From: an uncultured Fretibacterium sp.
GTDB taxonomy: Bacteria > Synergistota > Synergistia > Synergistales > Aminobacteriaceae
Direction: 5' to 3'
Length of the DNA: 9,053 nucleotides
Assembly (NCBI GenBank): GCA_937892105.1
Contig: CALAUZ010000321.1
Location: forward strand, 1 to 9,053
Numbering within the stretch: position 1 is the first letter of the stretch; each line of letters begins with the position of its first letter. The position numbers were made by a program, and so were the translations under genes. Below are positions 1-5,354 of this stretch, in pieces. The notes under the pieces are model-generated. The model searched no databases. It had not been told where the DNA came from and worked only from the letters and a program-made list of their open reading frames with translations.

Positions 1-71
1 ATGTCCTTGTTCTCAATTTTTCATCATAACTCTTATTTATTTATTATATACTTTATAAGTTTTTTAGTTAT

Positions 72-272
72 ATGAATCTGTTGAGAAGAATAAGGTGTCG
101 TCCTGAGTTATGAGATGCGGGACACGTCGGTCTCAAGTGGGACGTGAAATTCTCAGTTCAGGGGGGCAGGTACAATCGAGAGGGCGTTACACAAAACGTG
201 ATGACGATGAATTCATCGGAGGTCTTTAGAAAAAGCGCGCGAGAAACCCCAAATGCTTTAGCTTTGGGATGA
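72..272 (+). pseudogene. Remnant of a tnpB (IS605 OrfB-like) 3' end
   Basis: In one frame there is coding-like sequence from 72 to a TGA at 270-272, broken by a single in-frame TGA at 111-113. The last residues read RKSARETPNALALG and are encoded by the hairpin at 248-268. IS200/IS605 elements often have a right-end hairpin that overlaps or closely follows the end of tnpB, and the guide (omega) RNA is made from this same 3' region. From that I infer the C-terminal tail of a TnpB-type RNA-guided nuclease. The zinc-finger and RuvC parts are absent. Family assignment rests on layout and the terminal hairpin rather than on catalytic motifs, so it is moderate at best. A non-coding omega-RNA-like remnant is an equally good description. 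Confidence 0.42.
248..268 (+). repeat. IS605-type right-end hairpin
   Basis: Stem CCCAAA/TTTGGG, then a single bulged T at 254, then GC/GC closing a TTTA loop. Short imperfect subterminal hairpins with an unpaired base are the structures that Y1 transposases of the IS200/IS605 family bind at element ends. It overlaps the last codons of the tnpB-like remnant, as expected for a right end. The element end itself should lie a few to a few tens of bases downstream, near 275-300, but I cannot place the cleavage site. Confidence 0.5.
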
Positions 273-312
273 GAGTGTGCATATTTTTTATTTTATTCAA
301 ATACATATATTT

Positions 313-329
313 TGGTTAATATCTAACCA
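313..329 (+). promoter_or_regulatory. Hairpin overlapping the tnpA start codon
   Basis: TGGTTA (313-318), loop ATATC, then TAACCA (324-329). The last A is the first base of the tnpA ATG. It could be the left-end hairpin recognised by the transposase, or a 5' structure limiting translation as described for IS200. No good Shine-Dalgarno sequence precedes the ATG, which fits weak or restrained translation. Confidence 0.45.
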
Positions 330-721
330 TGGGAAAGTATAGAACAACTGAAACAACTGTATATTGCTGTAGGTATCACATTATATTCTGTCCAAAATAT
401 AGACGGAAAGTTTTACGTGAACCGATTGCAGAACGCTTCAAGCAAATTGTTATGTCTATGCAAGACGAACAGAATTTCTATGTTTTGGGCATGGGAGTTA
501 TGCCTAACCACGTTCATATGTTGCTCGATATTGACCCAACTATAGGCGTTAATGTAGTAGTGGCAAGAATAAAAGGGAAAACAGTACATATTCTGAACCG
601 AGAATTTCCAGAGCTAACAAGGAAGTTACCATCGCTTTGGACTAGAAGTAAATTTATAGCAACAGTAGGAAGTGTGTCGCTTGAAGTTGCTAAAAAGTAC
701 ATAGAGGACAAAAAACGATGA
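329..721 (+). CDS. tnpA: IS200/IS605 family Y1 transposase TnpA
   Basis: A complete 130-aa single-strand DNA transposase of the HUH/Y1 class, which cuts and rejoins hairpin-marked ends of IS200/IS605 elements in a 'peel and paste' reaction. The family opening HIIFCPKYRRKVL is at residues 18-30. The metal-binding HUH motif is H61-V62-H63 within MPNHVHML. The nucleophile should be Y124 in KKYIEDKK near the C-terminus. The length is normal for the family and there are no internal stops, so it may be active. The ATG at 329 fits the family N-terminus, but no clear ribosome-binding site precedes it and a hairpin covers the start. Downstream lies only a stub of tnpB, so the element is not intact as a tnpA-tnpB pair. 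Confidence 0.95.
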   Translation: MGKYRTTETTVYCCRYHIIFCPKYRRKVLREPIAERFKQIVMSMQDEQNFYVLGMGVMPNHVHMLLDIDPTIGVNVVVARIKGKTVHILNREFPELTRKLPSLWTRSKFIATVGSVSLEVAKKYIEDKKR

Positions 722-799
722 GCAACGCTGCCAAAAATGAAAAGATAAAGCAGGCAATGTAAGCAACCCGTCAGAGGCATAAAAATATGGGCTTGCAGG

Positions 800-966
800 G
801 TGTTTGAGCTAAAACTGAATACACGAAAAATGTCTAGCCAACAAAAAGAGCAATTGACAACTTATTTTAGGGAAGCGAAATGGCGGCGCAATAGTATAGT
901 TGCAGATTTTGATAAAGTCAGCAGAAAAGCCAAAAGCGCAATAGTGAAAGTTGGAGATACTTTTTC
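800..966 (+). pseudogene. tnpB: TnpB (IS605 OrfB) N-terminal stub
   Basis: The frame opens at a GTG (800) and reads VFELKLNTRKMSSQQKEQL, then a YFREAKW segment and VKVGDTF. This is the pattern of the N-terminal domain of one TnpB subgroup. Homology seems to end at VGDTF (about 965). The next residues are translated from a different sequence, the 24-bp repeats, and the frame stops at 998-1000. Full TnpB proteins are about 350-450 aa, so about 55 residues survive and the RuvC nuclease and zinc finger are missing. It lies 78 bp downstream of tnpA on the same strand, the usual tnpA-tnpB order, so it is probably the partner gene of that element. It cannot encode a working nuclease. Confidence 0.7.
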
Positions 967-1014
967 GGGTCTGTCAAGTAAACTGTGTATGGGTCTGTAA
1001 AGTTTTTTGTGTAT
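967..1014. repeat. Two tandem imperfect 24-bp repeats, transposon-end-like
   Basis: Units 967-990 and 991-1014 match at 19 of 24 positions. Both begin GGGTCTGT, have AAGT in the middle and end TGTGTAT. They start exactly where tnpB homology ends. The GGGTCTGT...GTGTAT pattern resembles terminal repeats of IS256 (Mutator-type) elements, but no transposase and no inverted partner is seen in the window. I regard them as the stranded end, or two nested ends, of another insertion sequence. Confidence 0.5.
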
Positions 1015-1143
1015 AGACACAATAAAAAAATAAAGACAAACGAACTATTTATTTCAGCATTTGCAAGGTGTTTGTTCAATCAAAACAAACTTTTATGCAC
1101 AGACTCATACTTTTTTGGACAGAATAGAATTAAGTATCAAATC

Positions 1144-1371
1144 GATAATATAGGCACTATAAGCGGTGAGACGGAAATGTACAGAAGCAACGCACCTGTA
1201 ACACATGTATTATGGCAATGTGAAAATTTGCCTCTTGGATTAACTCTTTCACAAGGCGGGGAAATTTCTGGCCGTCCTACTACCACAGGAAGCTATGCTT
1301 GCACCGTAACTGTTACTACCAACTAGGGTAACACTACCAAAACTATCAACATAAAGATCAATGAACAATAA
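1144..1371 (+). pseudogene. He_PIG (Ig-like) domain fragment of a surface protein
   Basis: The frame contains NLPLGLTLSQGGEISGRPTT, then TGSYACTVTVTTN. After a TAG at 1324-1326 it continues GNTTKTINIKINEQ to a TAA at 1369-1371. This is the characteristic putative-Ig (He_PIG) repeat (LPxGLTLs..G.IsGtPt.aGtytftVtvtn..g..tkt..I.I) seen in large secreted or surface-anchored bacterial proteins. The residues after the TAG complete the domain's last strand, so the stop is a lesion inside a once-longer domain. No start, signal peptide or neighbouring repeat units are present. Upstream, from 1015 to about 1143, the sequence is AT-rich with no recognisable domain. I infer a dead 3' end of a surface-protein gene carried in by rearrangement. 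Confidence 0.6.
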
Positions 1372-1409
1372 AAATTAGTAACGAAATATAAACACGATGT
1401 TTTTCGTAA

Positions 1410-1437
1410 GCGCTATACATTTAACTATGTATAGCAC
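1410..1437. terminator. Possible bidirectional terminator hairpin
   Basis: GCTATACAT (1412-1420) pairs perfectly with ATGTATAGC (1427-1435) around a 6-nt loop, with one imperfect extra pair outside. It lies between the plus-strand He_PIG fragment and the 3' end of the minus-strand gene ending at 1460. On the plus strand TGTTTTAT follows. On the minus strand the trailing sequence is less T-rich. Weak GC content makes it a modest terminator at best. Confidence 0.4.
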
Positions 1438-1459
1438 TGTTTTATATGAATTTAAAGAA

Positions 1460-2191
1460 TTATATCTTTTCTAATTCCTGAAACTGAATATTGAATAATT
1501 TATATTTCTCCCAATTCATGGATTTCAAATATTCATTCATAGTAGAAAAAACTTTATCTGGACTAAATATCGATAAAGATACTGATAGTTCAGCTTTTAT
1601 CTTTTCTCTATTATGTGTCAAGTATTTTTCAGAACGAAAATTTTTTATAAACGAACGTGCCTGCTCTATTGCTTCTTTTGCATAAATATTATCTTCAGAA
1701 ATTGCATTAAACACAAATGTTTCTAATGCGCCATTACCTGAAATAGGTACCAGCAAGTATAGTGTTTCTATTTCTGATATGGTAGAAAAGTCATCTTTTA
1801 CCTTAAATTTTGTCCATTCTCCATTGCTAAATGCCTTAACATTTTCCCCCAAACAATGACTTACAATATCACTCAAGGACTCCAACCGTTTAGTTTCAGC
1901 ATCAATGTCGTCATGATCTGTGACAACAATTATTTTTCTTATCTCATTATTTTCTAATTTACATCTTTCTATGATACTTACAAAAGCCTCACTAAAATTA
2001 TTTCCCTTAACAGGCCATATTCCCAAATAATTTGCTTCTCTAAAGTACCACTCAATTCCATAATCATTAATAAAAGCGATATTCTTATTGCGTCCTGATT
2101 TCATATGTTCCCAGCCACATCTATTGTTTAGATAGTAGCTTATCAGTATTTGGTCGGTAAATTCTTCACACAGTATGAAGCTTGTACTCAT
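1460..2191 (-). CDS. DUF3226-like TOPRIM-fold protein, partner of an AAA ATPase
   Basis: A 243-aa protein. Near the N-terminus FILCEEFTDQILISYYL gives the acidic start of a TOPRIM-like fold (E9, D13). IIVVTDHDD (residues 87-95) gives the DxD pair D92/D94 after a hydrophobic strand. VPISGNGALETFVFNAI in the middle resembles the conserved block of DUF3226 proteins. TOPRIM domains in OLD-family nucleases and the DUF4435 effector of PARIS cut nucleic acid and are controlled by an ABC-type ATPase. By analogy I infer a nuclease-like effector. Its ATG shares one base with the stop of the upstream ATPase fragment (TAATG), so the two were translationally coupled. The gene is intact, but its ATPase is split, so expression and function are doubtful. 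A non-nucleolytic role is possible because the usual glycine after the first TOPRIM glutamate is replaced by glutamate. Confidence 0.68.
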   Translation of the reverse strand: MSTSFILCEEFTDQILISYYLNNRCGWEHMKSGRNKNIAFINDYGIEWYFREANYLGIWPVKGNNFSEAFVSIIERCKLENNEIRKIIVVTDHDDIDAETKRLESLSDIVSHCLGENVKAFSNGEWTKFKVKDDFSTISEIETLYLLVPISGNGALETFVFNAISEDNIYAKEAIEQARSFIKNFRSEKYLTHNREKIKAELSVSLSIFSPDKVFSTMNEYLKSMNWEKYKLFNIQFQELEKI

Positions 2192-2955
2192 TACCTTAAC
2201 TCCAAATTATATGTTTCTCTTGCTCTCGCTGCTTCCTTGCCACTCAAAACTCTAGACTTGACGCTTTCACTATCATGCCTTAATGTAAAAAACCTAACAT
2301 CATCATCCACTGCATCTAAATCAAGTGAGGCAGTTATAAAATGATCCATAAATTCTAAATTATGAGATGTCAAGAACAACTGCACATTATATTTTTGAGC
2401 ATACTCAATTAAAGCTCTGCAAAAACTTTCTTGTGCTGATGGATGAATTCCTACATCTAGCTCATCTATACATATTATAGAATTCCTATGCAACAACATA
2501 CAACCCAGTATATAGAACCATCGTTGCACCCCATCACCCAAGGCAAAAATTGGCAGATACTTCCCACTATTTACGAGAACACTTACTGGAGCAGTAGTTC
2601 CATCTGGATATGGGATAACTTCAAAGGACTTAATTTCAGGATATACCTCCTGAATATTAGTTAGCATATCATCCAACGTTCCTTCTCGTTTTAATGCCGA
2701 ATAAATCTGCAAATTCTCACTTACATCAGTATGAGCGAGAATATCAATTATCTTCACATACTTATGCGGCTGATCCGTTGCATTAATAAACTGTGTCGGA
2801 ACAACTACACTTATAGTTCGTTTATCTTTATTTTTTGCAGGATATTTATCCTTACTACTTCTTTTGGATATTTCCCATTGTGCAATCACAATCTGTTGCT
2901 GATTGAAAGGAGGATAAAACTGAGGTGTTTTTGCAGTAGCAGACGTTGAAATGTA
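2191..2955 (-). pseudogene. C-terminal half of an ABC-type AAA ATPase (5'-truncated)
   Basis: The open frame runs from a TAA at 2974-2976 to the stop at 2191-2193. Counting from a GTG at 2889, it has a signature-like LGDGVQR (117-123), a Walker B strand SIICIDE ending in D142/E143, and a switch histidine in LTSHN (H176). These are the second-half motifs of the OLD/AAA_15 ATPase class. Walker A is missing. The GTG at 2889 has no ribosome-binding site, and coding-like sequence (YISTSATAKTPQFYPPFNQ) continues upstream of it to about 2955. The fragment is therefore a truncated gene rather than a short complete one. The downstream partner overlaps it at 2191. The missing N-terminal half is probably the plus-strand fragment at 4197-4598, separated by inversion. 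Confidence 0.75.
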
Positions 2956-2965
2956 ATTTAATTTT

Positions 2966-2971
2966 AGGAGG
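2966..2971 (+). promoter_or_regulatory. Ribosome-binding site of the XRE regulator
   Basis: AGGAGG stands 5 nt before the ATG at 2977 and fixes that start. It lies right beside the presumed rearrangement breakpoint (about 2945-2965), so the native promoter of this gene may have been left on the other side of the break. Confidence 0.7.
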
Positions 2972-2976
2972 AATTA

Positions 2977-3303
2977 ATGAACGACGATCCGATTTTCTTA
3001 AGAATTCTTGATTTAATGGAAAAACAGAGAAAGGGCAATAAAGATATCTCAAAAGCTCTCGGATTAGCGAGCGGAACTTTCTCTCAGTGGAAGCATGACA
3101 GTAAACGCAGGTCATATTTATCATGTATTGATGAGATAGCTGACTATTTAGGAACAACTCCAACATATTTATTACGGGGAAGTATTGAGGAAGAAGATTC
3201 TTCAGAACAAGAAATGAATATATTAAAGATGTATAGAAAATTAAGTCATGAGAAAAAAGATTGCATAAATAATATTTTAAGAATTTTTAGTAACGAAATA
3301 TGA
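2977..3303 (+). CDS. XRE-family HTH transcriptional regulator
   Basis: A 108-aa DNA-binding regulator of the Cro/CI type. Residues about 8-65 form the helix-turn-helix domain: NKDISKALGLASGTFSQWKH covers the two central helices and the turn, and IADYLGTTPTYLLRG is the usual closing segment. The remaining residues are a short acidic helical tail (SIEEEDSSEQEMNILKMYRK). This is too small to hold a LexA-type peptidase, so control would not be by self-cleavage. The start is well supported by AGGAGG at a 5-nt distance. It is the first gene of a plus-strand cluster (2977-4048). In such places XRE proteins are typically prophage repressors or regulators of adjacent defence or toxin genes. Which role applies here cannot be read from the sequence. 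Confidence 0.85.
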   Translation: MNDDPIFLRILDLMEKQRKGNKDISKALGLASGTFSQWKHDSKRRSYLSCIDEIADYLGTTPTYLLRGSIEEEDSSEQEMNILKMYRKLSHEKKDCINNILRIFSNEI

Positions 3304-3337
3304 TAGAATAAAAAATATTTTATAAGGAGCGGTAAAA

Positions 3338-3818
3338 ATAGAAAATTTAATAGCTGGAGGAATAACAGACCCATTATCGGAAAGAGCATTAAAGCATGCT
3401 GAACTTTAATTATGAAGAGATTCGTAAAAACAATACAGACGTTAAGAAAATCTCTGAAAATACTGGATTTACATATGACCAAATACTTCTTGTAAAGAAT
3501 TATTTATTCATGGACGTTCACAGACTCGGTGATACTGAACAAAGATTTAACGCAAGCTTTGAGATTGCCGAGTCGTGGGGACGCTTGGCGTTTGATCCAG
3601 ATAACATTAAGCATCACGACTTAACATTACTTCATCATAAGCTTATGGAAATGCGGCTGGTCAACGAAGGATTAGAACAGGACGAAGCGCATTTAATAAC
3701 TTCGCGTAAATATAATTATGCATTAGAATGTTTCGAGTTTTATGAAGGACTTAGAACTAAGAGTACTAAGAATCTGATTAGTGGCGGAATTACGCTTCTA
3801 CAAGGGAATACGCATTAA
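3338..3818 (+). pseudogene. Frameshifted phage-associated gene, unknown function
   Basis: Two frames make one protein. The first reads ENLIAGGITDPLSERALKHAEL from about 3341 and stops at a TAA (3407-3409). The second, open from 3396, reads NYEEIRKNNTDVKKISENTGF and runs to 3818. Deleting one A at 3408/3409 gives KHAELYYEEIRKNNTDVKK, a smooth join, so I infer a +1 insertion. The start is also damaged: AAGGAG at 3324-3329 is followed, after 8 nt, by ATA where ATG is expected. Later blocks include FEIAESWGRLAFD and HHDLTLLHHKLMEM, plus KYNYALECFEFYE. I associate this pattern with C-terminal regions of phage minor-head/MuF-linked or polymorphic-toxin proteins, but only weakly. The second frame alone (140 aa, ATG 3396) could be called as a gene but lacks a ribosome-binding site. 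Confidence 0.55.
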
Positions 3819-3820
3819 AT

Positions 3821-4048
3821 GTGGTTAAGGTTGAAAATATTATCAGAGATTGCAATAGAATCTCAATGGATTGTTACGAAGAAGGCAATGAAGAACGTGT
3901 CCATCATGTCATTTTTGACGTGAGGACGCTAGAGATAATGAATGGACTCCAAAACAATATTTATATTCGGCAAGGTATTGCAAAAATCTGGAATTATGTC
4001 AGAAAAGGTTTAGAACTTCCTGAGAGAACCGTGTCATATTGGTATTAA
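3821..4048 (+). CDS. Hypothetical 75-aa protein
   Basis: I do not recognise the family. The frame begins at GTG 3821, two bases after the stop of the preceding gene. AAGGGAA at about 3800-3806 is a possible but distant ribosome-binding site. It reads VKVENIIRDCNRISMDC, then acidic EEGNEERVHHVIFDVRT, and ends with PERTVSYWY. There is no signal peptide or membrane segment. The size, tight spacing and mixed alpha/beta look suggest a small partner of the upstream protein, such as an immunity protein or a phage accessory protein, but that is inference from position only. An ATG at 3819 in another frame stops after 33 codons and is less likely. Confidence 0.5.
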   Translation: MVKVENIIRDCNRISMDCYEEGNEERVHHVIFDVRTLEIMNGLQNNIYIRQGIAKIWNYVRKGLELPERTVSYWY

Positions 4049-4053
4049 GCACA

Positions 4054-4083
4054 GGCGCACGAATCGGACAGGTTCGGTGCGCC
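4054..4083. repeat. GC-rich hairpin after the 75-aa gene
   Basis: GGCGCACGAA (4054-4063) pairs with TTCGGTGCGCC (4073-4083) with one bulged G, around a 9-nt loop. It starts six bases after the stop at 4048 and is much more GC-rich than its surroundings. No T-run follows on either strand, so a classical intrinsic terminator is unlikely. It may be an mRNA-stabilising 3' structure or a protein-binding or recombination site. Confidence 0.55.
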
Positions 4084-4157
4084 GTTACACTCTGACAGGG
4101 CTACTCGTTATCTTCAAAATGATGATGTCCCCGAAATGTTCTGAATATATATTAGTG

Positions 4158-4163
4158 TATAAT
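4158..4163 (+). promoter_or_regulatory. Candidate -10 box for the AAA ATPase
   Basis: A perfect TATAAT, preceded directly by TG, stands 33 bases upstream of the TTG start at 4197 in AT-rich DNA. No convincing -35 box is seen at the usual spacing. GGAGGA at 4184-4189 is the ribosome-binding site, 7 nt before the start. Confidence 0.45.
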
Positions 4164-4196
4164 ATAAAAACAATTATAGAATGGAGGAGAGATGTT

Positions 4197-4637
4197 TTGC
4201 TTAAAGAAATTCGAATTGCTGGTTTTAGGCAATATCAGGATTTTTCTCTTTCCGATTTTAGTAAAATAAATTTTATAGCAGGGAGAAATAATACGGGAAA
4301 GACTACTATTTTGGAAGCAATATTTACATGGGGTAGTGGCTTCAATATTTTGCCTATCGTAGAAGCTATAGCACCGAGAGTAAGATATGGTTTTATGTCG
4401 CAACATCCTTATTGGTTGCTTGAAGAAATATTGACGATGTTATTCGACAAAAAATCATCTAGCATGGAAATGTTTTTTGGAGGAAGATGGGATAAAGAGA
4501 AAATGGTGTTCTTTAATCACTGTATCCGTCCTAGTGATTTATTGAAATTTTATGACCCGTATTATAGAGATAGGACAGATTTTGTGACTGTTAGCCAAGC
4601 ATCTTGCCATCTTCTATTGCTCCAAGAACATTCTTGA
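4197..4637 (+). pseudogene. N-terminal half of an ABC-type AAA ATPase (3'-truncated)
   Basis: Translation most likely starts at TTG 4197, 7 nt after GGAGGA. This gives MLKEIRIAGFRQYQDF, the usual opening of OLD/RecF-type AAA_15 ATPases, then INFIAGRNNTGKTTILEAIF with Walker A at G29-T36. Family-like sequence continues to about [10 protein letters not shown] (near 4598). The last residues before the TGA at 4635-4637 come from antisense of the tail-protein gene. Signature, Walker B and H-loop are absent, so it cannot hydrolyse ATP alone. A minus-strand C-terminal half with exactly those missing motifs lies at 2191-2955, which suggests one gene split by inversion. In-frame start codons further upstream (from 4077) give residues that do not fit the family and lie in the hairpin/promoter region. 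Confidence 0.75.
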
Positions 4638-4884
4638 GGAAATCTTCAGGAACAAGCGCGGATTCAAAATCTCCCTGATAACCGCTGTTTGAAGTCGTAA
4701 CGTAATACTGCTGGCCATCAGCCCAGAATATGCTCTGATCACCTTGCGCGTCGAGAGAAAGTGATACAGCACCAGGCCACGCTACCGGCGTTTCATATGT
4801 AGCCGTGCCATCTGAGGCTATTGTTGCGATTGCGTAATGGACGTTCTTCAAGTCATACTTAACTTTATTCGCTGTGTTAGACAT
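4591..4884 (-). pseudogene. Phi13-type major tail protein, C-terminally truncated
   Basis: The tube protein of long non-contractile tails. The 97-aa frame contains [13 protein letters not shown], then [23 protein letters not shown], and [16 protein letters not shown]. These are typical N-terminal-domain blocks of the phi13-type major tail family, whose members are about 190-200 aa. Here the sequence stops after IEDGKMLG at a TAA (4591-4593) supplied by the adjoining DNA, so about half is missing. A good ribosome-binding site (GGAGG) precedes the ATG at a somewhat long distance (about 13 nt). It is the last phage gene before the break: tape-measure, tail-tip, lysis and integration genes that would normally follow are gone, so this prophage cannot form virions on its own. 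Confidence 0.8.
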
Positions 4885-4927
4885 AATAGGTATAAATCCT
4901 CCTTAAAAATCTTTTTAGTTGTTGCTA

Positions 4928-4990
4928 CTACCGCTGATAACTACTGCCATTGTTACTGATGATTATTTGATTATTGCTTTTGTTAGTCAT
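4928..4990 (-). CDS. Possible 20-aa leader-like ORF before the tail gene
   Basis: An ATG at 4990 overlaps the TAA of the upstream tail-terminator gene and opens a 20-codon, Asn/Ser-rich frame (MTNKSNNQIIISNNGSSYQR). It stops at 4928, before the tail protein's ribosome-binding site. It may aid translational coupling across the 98-bp gap, or be chance. No homology is claimed. Confidence 0.22.
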   Translation of the reverse strand: MTNKSNNQIIISNNGSSYQR

Positions 4991-5330
4991 TGCTTTCACC
5001 AGCAGTAGTCAAGACGATTTCCGTTATATAGAGAACTTCGTAAAGTTTCTCTTCCGGAAGCCACACTTCGGTCTTCTCATAAAAAAGCTCATAATTATCA
5101 AAAATAACCTCCAGCCTAGCTTCTAACTCCGGCTGCTTTAATTCGGTATATAGCTCGACATTCAGTTCATCGATTCTCTGATATACCTTGCCGTCAGCAG
5201 AAAAATTATTGGATTTCGGAAACAGGAAAATCACAAATGGCGGAGCAGGAGCTTCGCCTTCAATAAAATGATCATAAGCCAGAGGAAGTTCTGTCTTCCG
5301 CAACATTGATACTACTTCATCGTAAGTCAA
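4983..5330 (-). CDS. Phage tail terminator / tail completion protein
   Basis: A 115-aa protein that probably caps the tail tube and joins it to the head. Recognisable blocks are LPLAYDHFIEGEAPAPPFVI near the start, SNNFSADGKVYQRIDELNVE in the middle, and FYEKTEVWLPEEKLYEVLY near the end. I associate these with the small tail-terminator proteins between gp10-like and major tail genes in Firmicutes siphophages. The start is TTG at 5330 after an AAGGGGG ribosome-binding site. Order supports the call: gp10-like neck protein upstream, tube protein downstream. There is no enzymatic motif. The gene looks intact. Confidence 0.75.
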   Translation of the reverse strand: MTYDEVVSMLRKTELPLAYDHFIEGEAPAPPFVIFLFPKSNNFSADGKVYQRIDELNVELYTELKQPELEARLEVIFDNYELFYEKTEVWLPEEKLYEVLYITEIVLTTAGESND

Positions 5331-5354
5331 GTGCTATCCCCCTTGCTTTTTTTT

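Noticed and set aside
514..780. Minus-strand frame opposite tnpA
   Set aside because: Antisense shadow of a clear Y1 transposase.
967..1014. Short CRISPR array
   Set aside because: The two units are directly adjacent without a spacer, are only 19/24 alike, and no cas genes are nearby.
1491..1685. Plus-strand frame opposite the DUF3226-like gene
   Set aside because: Antisense shadow without ribosome-binding site or domain.
2731..3166. Open frames 2731-2949 (+) and 2855-3166 (-)
   Set aside because: They are shadows of the ATPase fragment and the XRE gene, with no coding signals of their own.
4054..4083. Rho-independent terminator
   Set aside because: Strong stem but no T-run on either strand.
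4077..4196. Upstream start for the ATPase N-terminal fragment
   Set aside because: It would place the start inside a hairpin and encode about 40 residues unlike the family. TTG 4197 has a good ribosome-binding site and gives the family N-terminus.
2937..4590. Inverted repeats of a site-specific invertase at the two breakpoints
   Set aside because: Only short, loose similarity is seen between the two sites and there is no recombinase in the window, so I do not call an invertible element. The inversion itself is kept as a hypothesis.
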